Assembly: GCA_963758025.1 (NCBI GenBank)
Contig: CAVWUA010000006.1
Location: forward strand, 806,001 to 870,000
Length of the DNA stretch: 64,000 nt
DNA from: CAVWUA01 sp963758025
GTDB lineage: Bacteria > Planctomycetota > Planctomycetia > Isosphaerales > Isosphaeraceae
Direction of reading: 5' to 3'
Below the pieces are notes generated by a model, which was given only the letters and a program-made list of their open reading frames with translations, did no database searches and had not been told where the DNA came from. This document shows positions 40,327 through 51,193 of this stretch, piece by piece. Made by a program: the position numbers and the translations under genes. The stretch's first letter is position 1, and every line of letters begins with the position of its first letter.

Positions 40327-41412
40327 TCAATATTCGTCCGCCGAGACGACCTCACCCCCCTTGAGGGTGACGAGCTTGCGGAGGACGACGACGTTGGTGG
40401 ATTCCTTGAGGAACCGCACGCTGCCGTCACCCATCAGGACGTTGGCGCCACCGGAGTGGTACGCGAAGATCTCGTCGTTGGCCCCGGCATTGTTCCCGGC
40501 CGTCGGCGCATTTTGCGGGTACGGGGTTTCCTCGCGATCGGGACGGAACTTGTTGTTGATCACGCCCGAGACGCCGAAGGCGCTATCCGGCTCACCCCAG
40601 CGCCAGTAGCGCCGCTGACCGGTCGGGTAGCCGAAGGGATCGTTGGTCGGGCGGGGAGAGATCACGCCATTGTAGTAGGCTTCGACATACGGGCTGGCGT
40701 AGCGTGCATCGCGGCCGGCGTCCTCGGCGATGGCGATCGTGTTGGAGAGGCCATCGATGGCGTCGCCGATGCGGGTCGAGCCTTCGTGCAGCAGGCCATC
40801 GGCCCGCATGAACTTGTTGCGGTACGGGGTGATCTTATTGCTGCCGGTCTGCCCCGTGCGGCCGAGGCCGTCGATATCGGTGTAGCAGGTCGGGCCGTAG
40901 TCCTGAACGCCGTAGCCGGGGCCGTTGTTCTCGAACGCCGTGCCGTTGGGGTCTCCCTTGGCGTCCCGACCGCCGGAGGGGGAACGCGAGGCGCTCGGGC
41001 AGAGGAAGACGTTGACCACGCTGGAGTAGGCCGTGTAGTTGCCGCCGGAGCGGCTGTTGTACTCCAGACTGAAGTTGATCGCGTTGAAGACGGTGTTGCC
41101 TTCGATGTACTGCAGGAGGCGGGGGAAGACCGCCACGCCATCGACGAACTGGGTCGAGGGGGGGCTGGTGGCGAAGTTGGTCGATTCGCCAGCGGGCGGG
41201 AAGACGCTGTTGGTGCTCTCGTAGTTGTGCAGCGCGAGGCCCATTTGCTTCAGGTTGTTGGTGCACTGGGCGCGGCGGGCCGCCTCGCGCGCCGCCTGGA
41301 CTGCGGGCAAGAGCAGGGCGATCAGCACGCCGATGATGGCGATCACGACCAGCAGCTCGATCAGAGTAAAACCGGATCTCAGAGGTCGACCCTCGTTGCG
41401 AAGCGCGGACAT
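40327..41412 (-). CDS. DUF1559 pseudopilin-like protein
   Basis: 361 residues. The type IV pilin-like N-terminus is GFTLIELLVVIAI, followed by LLLPAVQAAREAARRAQCTNNLKQ, the hallmark of planctomycete DUF1559. The large C-terminal domain ends with AYHSGGANVLMGDGSVRFL, the H-x-G9DG motif region. Such proteins are expanded in planctomycetes and may form pseudopilus or surface structures; the function is unproven. It lies 54 bp after the lipoprotein gene, in one operon. Confidence 0.93.
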   Translation of the reverse strand: MSALRNEGRPLRSGFTLIELLVVIAIIGVLIALLLPAVQAAREAARRAQCTNNLKQMGLALHNYESTNSVFPPAGESTNFATSPPSTQFVDGVAVFPRLLQYIEGNTVFNAINFSLEYNSRSGGNYTAYSSVVNVFLCPSASRSPSGGRDAKGDPNGTAFENNGPGYGVQDYGPTCYTDIDGLGRTGQTGSNKITPYRNKFMRADGLLHEGSTRIGDAIDGLSNTIAIAEDAGRDARYASPYVEAYYNGVISPRPTNDPFGYPTGQRRYWRWGEPDSAFGVSGVINNKFRPDREETPYPQNAPTAGNNAGANDEIFAYHSGGANVLMGDGSVRFLKESTNVVVLRKLVTLKGGEVVSADEY

Positions 41413-41466
41413 CAGAAAAAGCTCCTCGTGTGGAATGGGAAGCGAATATGCGAAATCAAGGGAATA

Positions 41467-41970
41467 TCAACGACCACGGCCCCGGTCAGCCGTTTGCAGG
41501 ACTGGGGGCTTTAGTGAAAGTTTGAACGGGTCCAGATCGGTGCTCTGCGGCGTGACGTTGACCGTCAGCCCCGAACTGGTCTCATCCTGGTAGTGCGTCG
41601 GGACGAGCGGACGCGACTGGTTCGAGCGGGCGCCGGGGATGGACAGGGTGGAGGCGATCCGAACGTTGTAGGTCCCCTCAGCCACGCCGTCATTGGGATC
41701 AATCGTCGTCATCTGGAAACTGCCGTCGGGCTGAATCGTGCCGACAGCCTGTCGCCCTTGCTCACCCTGGGGAACGAACGTCACGGTTCCCTCGGTCAGC
41801 GGCTTGCCGTCGGGAAGGAGCACCTTACCCTTGACAGCAAAGGTCGTCACGTCTTCACCGGCATTCGAATTGCCACAACCGGAGAGCCCCAGCAGCACGA
41901 GCGACGCGGCCACCGAGGCGAGCAAGGAACGACCGAAGCTCTCCGCACAATCGTTTTTCTGCGTGTTCAT
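41467..41970 (-). CDS. lipoprotein partner of DUF1559
   Basis: 167 residues from ATG 41970. The signal peptide ends in the lipobox LSGC, so the protein is lipid-anchored. The mature part is an Ig/transthyretin-like strand domain (VKGKVLLPDGKPLTEGTVTF, DGSFQMTT, GTYNVRI), as in planctomycete proteins regularly encoded beside DUF1559 genes. No enzymatic motif. A promoter lies about 225 bp upstream. Co-transcribed with DUF1559. Confidence 0.85.
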   Translation of the reverse strand: MNTQKNDCAESFGRSLLASVAASLVLLGLSGCGNSNAGEDVTTFAVKGKVLLPDGKPLTEGTVTFVPQGEQGRQAVGTIQPDGSFQMTTIDPNDGVAEGTYNVRIASTLSIPGARSNQSRPLVPTHYQDETSSGLTVNVTPQSTDLDPFKLSLKPPVLQTADRGRGR

Positions 41971-42435
41971 CTCAAAAGATCTCTCTGCAACGTGTTCGGG
42001 TAATCCTGCGCCCGAGATCATCAATTCGACCATACGTGTGGGAGATTGCGGGCGCCAGATTCCGAGCCGGCTCGGACATTTCTCGACGATCCGTGTCCTG
42101 GATGTCGTGGGCGATCCTCGCGATGAGGGAAATCGTGGGCAGGATTCTGTTAATGGTCGGCTTTCAAACCACCTCAGTGACGAGGTGATGCTCGGAGTAT
42201 AGGTTCTGAAATCCCCACATTCAAATTAGAAACCTATGAATATGAACATTTAATTTTTAATGATATTCGCCATTCACGGACTTTCGGTGAACCCCCCTTT
42301 GGTTGCTTCGCGCGAAGGGGGATCACCGACTTCCCGATGGAAGGTATTATGGACGGAGGCTGTGTGGATTATGTGAAGATAGCGAGTGGACGAAATTAAG
42401 TTTGGCGAGCCGGCGGAGGGAGAGAAGGGGGAGGC
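41971..42435. other. intergenic region, 465 bp, after dnaE
   Basis: It holds the lipoprotein promoter (42196-42224) and an unusually AT-rich stretch (about 42220-42270) after the dnaE stop. No gene and no clear terminator are seen. Confidence 0.5.
42196..42224 (-). promoter_or_regulatory. sigma-70-type promoter of the lipoprotein-DUF1559 operon
   Basis: On the minus strand TTGAAT (42219-42224) and TATACT (42196-42201) stand 17 bp apart within an AT-rich patch. The predicted leader to ATG 41970 is about 220 nt, long enough for regulation. Confidence 0.65.
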
Positions 42436-45400
42436 TCAATCGTCCTCGTCGTCCGGGAGATCAGCCGGCATGGAGAGGGTGCCGTTGCTCCGGGTATGAC
42501 CGTTGCCGTTACCGTTGGCGTGTCCGTTCCGGGAGATTGCCGGCACGGGGGTCGCGCCCGACTGGCCGAGCAGGCGGACGTTGCCGGAGCCGACGGCGGC
42601 TTCCAGATCGGCAAGGAGGCGGTCGTCGTGGCGGATCTTCAGCGAGGTGCCGGCCTTGAAGATCGCGCGACGGATGCCGGATAGGCCGACGATTTCCAGA
42701 TAGACGTCGAGATTGCCGGGCCGGATGCGGACCTGGCGGTGGAGTCGCTGAAGGTCTTCGGTATCGTGAAGCCCTTTGCGCAGGGTGACGACCACGCCGC
42801 GCGACAGCTCGGCGGCGGCTCGCTCGATGGGGATGATCCGGTTGATGATCAGCTCGGCCGGATCGCGCCGACGGTCGAGCGAACCGCGGACGAAGCAGAT
42901 CAGGTCGTCCTTGACCAGGGCCTCGTTCTTGGCGAAGTCCTCGGGCCAGAGCATCGCCGGCACGGAGCCGGAGAGGTCTTCGAAGGAGAGCTTGGCCATC
43001 CGGGTCAGGCCCGAGCGGCTTTTCTGCACGTTGCGGAGTTGCACGGCCGTGATCATGCCGCCGAGGCAGACCTCACTCTTCTCGGGAACGTTGGCCAGGT
43101 CGGCGACCTCATGGCTGCGGAACGCCTGCAAGAGCCCTTCGTGGCGCGCCAGCGGGTGGCTCGACATGTAGAAGCCGAGCGCCTTCTTCTCCTCGGCCAG
43201 GCGTTCGGCGTCGGGCAGTTCGGGCACGTCGGGCAGGCTCGAGCGCGGCGTCGGCGTTGTCGTCCTCGGGCGCCAGGTCGTCGAACAGCCCGCGCTGACC
43301 GCGCTTGCGGTCGTCCTGCTTGGCCTGACCGGCCTGGATCGCGCGGGGCAGGACGGCCAGGAGCTGGCTCCGGCGCGCGCCCAGGCAGTCGAACGCGCCG
43401 GCCTTGACGAGCGTCTCGGCGGCCCCCTGACCGACGTCGCGGGTCGAGACGCGCTCGAAGAAGTCGTCGAGACTCGTGAATGGCCCGGCCTCGGAGCGGG
43501 CCTTGACGATCGCCTCGACGGCCTTCTGCCCGACCCCCTTGATCGCCGCCAGACCGAAGTGGATCTTTCCCTCCTCGGCGACGCGGAACTCGGCTTCACC
43601 CTCATTGATGTTCGGCGGCGCGACGTCGATGCCCATGCTCCGGCAGTCGCTGATATGCTCGACGAAGTACTTCTCCCGCTCCGCGCCATCCATCTCCGAG
43701 GAGAGCAGGGCGGCCATGAACTCCGTCGGGAAGTGCGTCTTGAGATAGGCCGTCTGGTAGGCCACCAGGGCGTAGGCCGTCGTGTGCGACTTGTTGAAGC
43801 CGTAGCCGCCGAAGAACTCGATCAGCTCGAAGATCTTGGTCGCCCGCTCCTTCTCCAGCCCGCGCTCGACGGCCCCCTCGACGAACTGTTTCTTGCCCGC
43901 CGCGATGATCTCCGACTTCTTCTTCGAGATCGCCTTGATCGTCGCGTACGCCTGGGACAGCTCGATGCCCCCCAGGCGGTTCAGGATGCGCATCACCTGT
44001 TCCTGGTAGACCATGACGCCGTAGGTCTCTTCCAGGACTTCCTTCATCACCGCGTGTTCGTAAGTCGCCTGCTCGCGGCCGTGCTTCCGGTTGACGTAGG
44101 CGTCCACCATGCCGCCGTTCAGGGGGCCGGGACGGTAAAGGGCGAGGATGGCGATGATGTCGGCGAAGCGGTCGGGCTTCATCTTCACGAGCAGGTCGCG
44201 GATGCCCGCGCCGTCAAGCTGGAAGACGCCCAGGGCCTCGCCGCGCTGGAGGAGCTTGTAGGTCGGCTCGTCGTCCAGGGGCAGGGCAAACAGGTCGAAT
44301 GGGTGGCCGAGCTTCTTCTCGACCAGGCGCACGGCCATCGCCAGGCTCGTCAGGTTGCGCAGGCCGAGGAAGTCCATCTTCAGGAGGCCGGCCTTCTCGA
44401 CGTCCCCCATCGACCACTGGGTGCTGACGACCTCCTTGTCCTTGTCCTTGTTGGGGATCTTCTGAAGCGGCACCATCGCATCGAGCGGCTTGTCGGCGAT
44501 CACCACGCCGGCGGCGTGCGTGCTGACGTTCCGCACGGTCCCTTCGAGCTTCTTCGCGTAGTCGATCAGGCGGCCGATCTCGGGATCTTCGTCGGCCATC
44601 CGCTGGAGTTGCGGCTCCTCCTTCAGGGCCTCGTCGAGCGTGATGTTGAGCTTCGTCGGGATCAGCTTCGTGACCTGATCGACCCTCGACAGCGGGATAT
44701 TCAGGGCGCGGCCGACGTCCTTCAGGGCGGCCTTGGCCTTCATCGTGCCAAACGTGCCGATCTGCGCGACGTTCTCCGCGCCGTACTTCTGGCGGACGTA
44801 CTCGATGACCTCGTACCGCCGCTCCTGGCAGAGGTCGATGTCGATATCGGGCGCCTCCGATCGGTTCGGGTCGAGGAACCGCTCGAACAGGAGATCATAC
44901 GTCAACGGATCGACGTGGCTGAGGTAGAGCAGATAACTGACGAGGGCACCGCAGGCCGAGCCGCGCGCGGAGTTCGGGATCTTCTGCTCGCGGGCGTAGC
45001 GGACGAAATCCCAGACGATCAGGAAGTAGGAGGCGAAGCCCATCCGGTTGATGATGCCCAGCTCATGCTCCAGCCGGTCGCGCGCGGCGTCGGGGGCATT
45101 CTCGCCGTAGCGCTGGCGGAGGCCCTCCTCGCAGAGTTCGCGGAGGTAATCCTCGGGCGTCTTCTGGTCGGGGGGCTGGAACGAGGGGAACTGCCGCTTG
45201 CCGAGGTTCAGGCTCTTGTAGTTCTCCTCGACCAGCTCGGCAATCCGCGACGAGCGCGCCAGGGCCTCCTCCTGCCCGGGCATCGCGGCGTACATCTCCT
45301 CGGGACTGCGCACGTGGAACTGGTCGTTCTCGAACTTCAGCTCGCGGTTCGGGTCATCGACGGTCTTGCCCGTGTTGATGCACAGCAGAATGTCGTGCGC

Positions 45401-46066
45401 CTGCGCGTCTTCCTGGTTCAGGTAGTGGGCGTCGCTGGTGCCGACCAGCGGCAGGCCCATCCGGTTGGCCAGATCGATGGCCCGCTCGGCGTGATCGTGC
45501 TGGATCTGGATGCCGTTGTTCTGGATCTCGACGTAAAAATTCTCTTCGCCGAAGATCGACTGATACCACGCGGCGATTCGTTCCGCGTCGGCCTTCTTGT
45601 CGTACAGAAGGTGGTTGGAGAATTCCGACGAGACGCAGCCCGAGAGGCAGATCAGCCCCTCGGCGTGGCGTTCGAGGATCTCCTTGTCGATCCGGGGCTT
45701 GTAGTAGTAGCCCTCCAGAAACGACTTGGAGGAGAGCCGCATCAGGTTGCGCACCCCTTCCCCGTTCCGGGCGAGCAAGGTCAGGTGAAAGGCGTATTCC
45801 TTGCCCGATGCGCCGCCATTACGCAAGCGATCGGTCCGCTTGTGCGGCGCGACGTAGGCTTCCAGACCGATGATCGGCTTCAGGTCGTTGGCCTTCGCCT
45901 CGCGGAGAAATTCCACCGCCGCGTAGAGGTTGCCGTGATCGGTCACGGCCAGGGCCGGCATCCCCAGTCCCTTCGCTCGCCGGACCAGCGCTGGAACCTT
46001 GCTGGCTCCATCCAGCAGGCTGTAGTGACTGTGACAGTGCAGATGCACGAACGGCCGGCTGCTCAT
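42436..46066 (-). CDS. dnaE: DNA polymerase III alpha subunit (frameshifted)
   Basis: About 1,209 residues. The PHP domain starts FVHLHCHSHYSLLDG. The polymerase palm carries PDIDIDLCQERRYEVIEYV with the catalytic aspartates. The fingers contain GGYGFNKSHTTAYA, and the tandem HhH part and an OB fold (AKLSFEDLSGSVPAMLWPED) follow. The frame breaks near 43235 between DDNADAAL-type acidic sequence and SLPDVPELPDAERL; both sides match DnaE in order, so an indel is likely. ATG 46066 is preferred to the TTG before it. Replicative polymerase, type DnaE1. Confidence 0.93.
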
Positions 46067-46446
46067 CAATCACCTCGGTCGCGGTGGGTCCAGCAAAAAT
46101 GTGTGGCGCGGGGCGAGCCGATCACCAGGACATACTGAACGACCGAACAGTCACTCAGTGTACCAGAACGGTCGCGTCGGAGACAGGGGGCACCGGCGCC
46201 TGACGGACCATCGCCGTGTGGGCCGGGCCTCGATATGAATTACGGTATCGGCATGAGATGGTGCGGGGAAAGGGCTTTTCCCGCGGAAAGTCGGGCTGAG
46301 GTCCGGTTGTTACGGATCGAGGCGTCCGCGCGCGGAGGGATCACGGCAAGGCGTGTCGGACGCCTCGGGCGACAGGTTCCGCGCGGACGAGAGCGACGTA
46401 GAAGCGAGAGAAGGGACGGGAGAGATCCCTCGTGACGATCGATCGA
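46067..46446. other. intergenic region, 380 bp
   Basis: It lies between the dnaE start and the antitoxin-like gene stop. No supported gene, RNA or repeat is found; short open frames on the plus strand look like random high-GC sequence. Confidence 0.5.
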
Positions 46447-46759
46447 TCAGGCACCGACGGCGACGAGTTCCCGACGGGACGACTCCTCGGACTCGACGAC
46501 TTCCTCTTCCTCAACGTCGGCGGAGACGGCGGCCTCCAGACCCTGCACGAGCGCCAAGCTGGAGGGCCAGCAGGCGATCGGACGGGGTATGCCCACGCAG
46601 CAGCTTGAGGAAGGCCTCGGCTCCGATCAGCACGGCCTTGGGCTTGCTGTGAATCGTCAGGACGTAACGGGCGTCGGGGTTTTCCAGCGAGTCCAGAACC
46701 TTCGGAAGATCGCGATGAAGCTCGCGGCTGCCGATGAAGCGGACGCGGGACTGAGACAT
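46447..46759 (-). CDS. Phd/YefM-type antitoxin-like protein (frameshifted end)
   Basis: About 103 residues. The N-terminal part (VRFIGSRELHRDLPKVLDSLE, YVLTIHSKPKAVLIGAEAFLKLL) has the Phd/YefM DNA-binding fold. One frame ends early in RAGSGGRRLRRR; a shift near 46570 gives LALVQGLEAAVSADVEEEEVVESEE, an acidic tail ending at 46449, which fits the family better. No toxin gene adjoins it. ATG 46759 has AGAGGA upstream. Orphan antitoxin or simple regulator. Confidence 0.7.
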
Positions 46760-46936
46760 GACCATCCTCTGGGCCAGGTTTGGCCGTGTATTTCGAAAGG
46801 AACGGGAAATTCAAAGCGATCAGACAGGACCGCCTCGATATGCGATGTGCCAAGCGATAGGCTACCCGACGGAAAGCCTCCCGTCAATCACTTGATGACG
46901 AAGCCCTGGCCATTTGTCGGATTATTCACGGAATCC

Positions 46937-48655
46937 TCAAGATTCGGCGTCCGGGGCCGGAGCGGGTTCCGGAGTCGGCGGAACGTCGGGAGCCGGCGAC
47001 TCGATCACCGGCAGTTTGGCCGAGGCTTTCTGAAGCAAGTCCATGAGATAAGGATACTTGCGATAACGGTCCAGCACGTCGAGACGAATCCGGGTCGCCT
47101 CGTCAAACTGACCGGCTAGCTCGGCCGAATGGGCCTGGTCGAGGAACGTCTGGACGGTCCCGCGTCGCTCGGCCATGACCTTTCGGCGCTCGTCGGCCAG
47201 GGCCTGCGCCAGCAGGAGCCACTTGCGATCGTCCGGGGTGCCCTTGAGCGCCTCGGCCATCGTCAGCCAGCGGTCGACGGCCAGGTCATCGCGTCCGTTC
47301 TTGACGTCTTCCTCGGTCGCCTTGGACACGCGAACGAACGTCGCCTCGGCCTCCCCTTTCGGTTCGCTCAGACCCGAAATGAGGTACTTCGACCGCCGAC
47401 GGGCGTCCTCCAGGCGAATCTCGTCGAGCCACTTGTCGATCTGGGGCTTGTACTTGTGGTCAGGGAACCGCCGGTTCAGCTCATCGATGAATTCATCGCG
47501 GGCGCGGAGGTGATCGACGCGCCGATCGGAGGCCATCAGCGTCTCGACCTGGTGGAACAGGTACTCGGCGCTCGGGGGCATGACCTCGTACACGATGAAG
47601 GCGATGATGGCGATGGCGGCCAGGCTCAGGAGCCCCACCTCGACCTGCGAGCGACTCGGCCAGAACCAGCCACTCCTGGCCGGTTCGCTTTTCTTCTTTT
47701 TCTTGGACTTGGTGGTCTTGCGACCGACCGTGGACGAGACCGAGACCGGAAGCGCCATCGTTTCGGTGACGCCGCCGAGGCGGGGCGGCGGCGCGTTGGC
47801 ATCGGGAAAGACCATCAGGACCGTGTCCCCCCGCTCCGCCTTGTCGCGCAGTTCCGTGAGCACAAGCCCGGCGGCCGCGGCGTCCCAGGGGCGTTCGGAA
47901 ACCTCCTTGGACATGAGGCCGACGACCAGGTTATCCAGCGCCATCGGCATATCCGGGTTCCGGGCGCTGGGCCGCGGCGGGACCTCGGTCAGATGGCTGT
48001 GCATCAGCACCATCGCCGACTTGCCCTCAAAGGGCGGGTGCCCGGTGAGCATCTGGTAGAGCACGCAGCCCAGGGCGTAGAGATCGGTCTTGTGGCTGAC
48101 CTCCGGCGTGCCGCGAATCTGTTCGGGAGCCATGTAGGCGGCGGTGCCCAGGGTCCGCCCGGTGCCGGTCAGTGAGGTCGCGTCGAGATCCTTGGCGATG
48201 CCGAAGTCGGTCAGCTTGATCTGGCCGTCCTCGTTCAGCATCAGGTTCGACGGCTTGAGGTCGCGGTGGACCACCCCACGCTGATGCGCATAGTGGAGGG
48301 CTTCGCAGATCTGGACGCCCAGGTCCACCACCTCGCGCCACGGGAGAAATTCGCGTTGCTGGAGCAATTCCTCCAGGGTACCCCCTGAAACAAACTCCAT
48401 CGCCAGATAGCGAACGCCCTGCGAACGGCCCCATGCAAGGAACCGGACGATGTTCGGGTGGCGGAATTGCTGGAGGATCTCGTACTCGCGTTCGAAACGG
48501 TCCGAGGCGCTGGACTTGGCCGCCTGCTCGTTCGTGATGAGCTTCAATGCGGCGGGTCGCCCGGTCTTCTCATGGACCGCGCGATACACCACACCCATTG
48601 CTCCGGAACCGATCTTCCCCTCAATTCGAAATGACCCAAGTTTCTGGCCGACCAT
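46937..48655 (-). CDS. membrane Ser/Thr protein kinase
   Basis: About 572 residues from ATG 48655; ATG 48715 is an in-frame alternative. The Hanks kinase has GSGAMGVVYRA, the ATP lysine in AALKLI, HRDLKPSNL, DFGIAK and MAPEQI. A basic KKKKK stretch and one membrane helix (LLSLAAIAIIAFIVYEVM) follow. The C-terminal 230 residues are charged and helical, like TPR-type repeats, and end in a Pro/Ala tail. All catalytic residues are present. Signals and targets are unknown. Next to glycogen phosphorylase on the same strand, 142 bp away. Confidence 0.9.
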   Translation of the reverse strand: MVGQKLGSFRIEGKIGSGAMGVVYRAVHEKTGRPAALKLITNEQAAKSSASDRFEREYEILQQFRHPNIVRFLAWGRSQGVRYLAMEFVSGGTLEELLQQREFLPWREVVDLGVQICEALHYAHQRGVVHRDLKPSNLMLNEDGQIKLTDFGIAKDLDATSLTGTGRTLGTAAYMAPEQIRGTPEVSHKTDLYALGCVLYQMLTGHPPFEGKSAMVLMHSHLTEVPPRPSARNPDMPMALDNLVVGLMSKEVSERPWDAAAAGLVLTELRDKAERGDTVLMVFPDANAPPPRLGGVTETMALPVSVSSTVGRKTTKSKKKKKSEPARSGWFWPSRSQVEVGLLSLAAIAIIAFIVYEVMPPSAEYLFHQVETLMASDRRVDHLRARDEFIDELNRRFPDHKYKPQIDKWLDEIRLEDARRRSKYLISGLSEPKGEAEATFVRVSKATEEDVKNGRDDLAVDRWLTMAEALKGTPDDRKWLLLAQALADERRKVMAERRGTVQTFLDQAHSAELAGQFDEATRIRLDVLDRYRKYPYLMDLLQKASAKLPVIESPAPDVPPTPEPAPAPDAES

Positions 48656-48797
48656 GAGATGCACCACAATGGAGAGGAGGCCGAGGGTTGACGGATCGCG
48701 CAGCGCCGCCGGCATGATCCCTATTGTAACCAGGAAGGAGCGTGCCGAGAAACCCGACTGCGCTCCTCCTTTTCTTCCTTCCCGGTGGCGTCCCGGC

Positions 48798-50939
48798 TCA
48801 GCGCCGCATCTCGCACGAGAGTCCGCTGGCGGCGGGCAGGTAACTGGTCTCGACGTAGTCCATGACCATGCGATCCGCATTGAACCGCCAACCCAGCGAG
48901 CGGATGGCGCTCTTCTGTCGAGCGATCCACCTGCGGGGCAGCCCCTCACTGTCCCGGTCGTAGAACAGCGGAACAACTTGCGTGGTCAGGGTTTCGATCA
49001 AGGCTTTATGGTCGCGGTCATCCTGAACCGAGGGATTGGAGTGATTGCGGCCGACGCCGATGGCGAAGCCGTTCGTGCCGTCGTAGGCTTCGGCCCACCA
49101 GCCGTCGAGGATCGAGAAGTTCAGGCCGCCGTTCAGAAGCACCTTCTCACCGGAGGTTCCGCTGGCCTCCTGCGGGCGCCTCGGGTTGTTCAGCCAGACG
49201 TCCACGCCCTGGACCAGGTGCCGGGCCACGTTCATATCATAGTCTTCGACGAAGACGATGCGGTTGGCGAACGTGTCCTGTCGGGACAGGCGGACGATGT
49301 TCTGGATCAGCTCCTTGCCGAAGCGGTCCTCGGGATGGGCCTTGCCCGCGAAGACAATCTGCACCGGCTTATTGGCGCTGTTGACGATCGCGGTCAGCTC
49401 CTCGACATCGCGGAGCACCAGGTTGGCCCGCTTGTAGGTGGCGAAGCGGCGGGCGAAGCCGATCGTCAGGACGTTCGGGTCGAGCACCTGCAAGGCTTGC
49501 TGGATCGACGCATCCCCTTCATCGCGACGGCGGCGCTGATTCGCCACGCGGCGTCGCACGAAGTCGATCAGCCGAGCCTTGAGAACCTGCTGGGTCTCCC
49601 AGAGCTCGATGTCGTCGATGTTGTTGATCCCTTCCCAGGTTTCCGGATAACGCATCTTGGCCGGCCAGTCGAGCCCGAGGTGGCGGTCGTAGATCTCGCG
49701 CATCTGGGGGGCGAGCCAGGTCAGGACGTGCACGCCGTTGGTGATGTGACCGATCGGCACCTCATGCTCGGATCGGCCCGGATAGAGCGGATGCCACATC
49801 CGCCGCGAGACCGTGCCATGCAGCGCGCTGACGCCGTTGGCGTGCCGCGAGAGCTTCAAGGCCAGCACGGTCATGCAGAACGGCTCGTTGTGGTCGGTCG
49901 GATAGACCCGGCCCAGCCCCATGAAGTCATCGTAGGGGAGGCCGAGACCCTCGCGGAGCTTCACCAGGTGCTCCTCGACCAGGTCCGAGCCGAAGCGGTC
50001 GTGTCCGGCGGCAACCGGCGTATGGGTGGTGAAGACGGTCATCTCCGCGACATCGCGGACGGCCTCGGCAAAGGGGATCTCCTCCTCCTTCATCGCCGTG
50101 CGGATCAACTCCAGGCCGGCGAACGCGCTATGGCCCTCGTTCAGGTGCAGCACCGACGGCCGAATACCCATCGCGTGCAGGGCGCGGACGCCGCCGACGC
50201 CCAGGAGCAGCTCCTGGCGGATGCGTACCCGGGCATCGCCACCATACAGCCGCGCGGTCAAGGCCCGGTCCGATTCGCTGTTCTCCGGGATATTGGAATC
50301 GAGCAGGAGCAAGGTCGTCCGGCCGACCTCGACCCGCCAGACCTGCGCCTGGAGTGTCTCGTTCTTGGTCTCCACTGAGACGCGGACCGGCTTGCCATCG
50401 GGGCCGAGAGCCAGCTCGACCGGCAACAATTCCTCGTTGGCTTCGAGGTAGTGCTCCTGCTGCCAACCATCGCCGTCGAGGGTCTGACGAAAGTATCCCT
50501 GGTCGTACATGATGCCGACACCGATCAGCGGGATGCCCAGGTCGCTGGCGCTCTTGAGGTGGTCGCCCGCCAGCACGCCCAGGCCGCCGGAATAGATCGG
50601 CAGGCTCTCGTGCAGACCGAATTCCATCGAGAAGTACGCCACCGGACGCGACCGCAAGGTGCCGGCGTGGATCGCTCCCCAGGAGTCCTCGTTCTTGATG
50701 TATTCATGCAGGCGGCGGAACGCGGAATCGATCCGCGAATGCAGGGCCATCTCGGCGGCCCGGCGCTCCAGTTGCTCCGTGGGAATGCGATTCAGGAACT
50801 CGACCGGATTGTGATCGGTGGTCCGCCAGAGGACCGGATCGAGATCCCGGAACAGGTTGATGACGTTCGGTTGCCAAGTCCACCAGAGGTTGCGTGCCAG
50901 CTCGCGCAGTCGCTCGATGATGTTTGCCTGACCAACCAT
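48798..50939 (-). CDS. glgP: alpha-glucan (glycogen) phosphorylase, short type
   Basis: 713 residues from ATG 50939. AYFSMEFGLHESLPIYSGGLGVLAGDHLKSASDLG-type sequence at about 120-155, LNEGHSAF, GHITNGVHVLTW and GFARRFATYKR define the TIGR02094-type phosphorylase. The PLP/phosphate region is EASGTSGEKVLLNGGLNF. It releases glucose-1-phosphate from glycogen. Shorter than E. coli GlgP because it lacks the usual long N-terminal allosteric part; this is normal for the subfamily. Intact. Confidence 0.93.
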   Translation of the reverse strand: MVGQANIIERLRELARNLWWTWQPNVINLFRDLDPVLWRTTDHNPVEFLNRIPTEQLERRAAEMALHSRIDSAFRRLHEYIKNEDSWGAIHAGTLRSRPVAYFSMEFGLHESLPIYSGGLGVLAGDHLKSASDLGIPLIGVGIMYDQGYFRQTLDGDGWQQEHYLEANEELLPVELALGPDGKPVRVSVETKNETLQAQVWRVEVGRTTLLLLDSNIPENSESDRALTARLYGGDARVRIRQELLLGVGGVRALHAMGIRPSVLHLNEGHSAFAGLELIRTAMKEEEIPFAEAVRDVAEMTVFTTHTPVAAGHDRFGSDLVEEHLVKLREGLGLPYDDFMGLGRVYPTDHNEPFCMTVLALKLSRHANGVSALHGTVSRRMWHPLYPGRSEHEVPIGHITNGVHVLTWLAPQMREIYDRHLGLDWPAKMRYPETWEGINNIDDIELWETQQVLKARLIDFVRRRVANQRRRRDEGDASIQQALQVLDPNVLTIGFARRFATYKRANLVLRDVEELTAIVNSANKPVQIVFAGKAHPEDRFGKELIQNIVRLSRQDTFANRIVFVEDYDMNVARHLVQGVDVWLNNPRRPQEASGTSGEKVLLNGGLNFSILDGWWAEAYDGTNGFAIGVGRNHSNPSVQDDRDHKALIETLTTQVVPLFYDRDSEGLPRRWIARQKSAIRSLGWRFNADRMVMDYVETSYLPAASGLSCEMRR

Positions 50940-51193
50940 GGACGCCCCCTGCGTTGAATGAACTTGAGGCTCGACGCGTACCGGGCGCGCGGAACGAGCC
51001 GAACGGATGAATCGCGAGGCTAGTATGTCCAATTCGTCCCGTGTCGCCAAGCCCGAACAGGGATTCACCTTGGAACGATTCGGCCAGACCTCGTCACGAA
51101 GAGACCTTAGGATAGAATCCAGGGGCTGTCTTCAGGGGTCACCGCCGAATGCCAATGTTCCCGATTCTCGCCCCTATCGAAGGAGCCGATCCG

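Noticed and set aside
43559..46138. Open frame of about 859 codons on the plus strand
   Set aside because: It is the antisense shadow of dnaE; high GC keeps the frame open, and its composition (Arg, Gly, Leu, Val-rich, no domain) is not protein-like.
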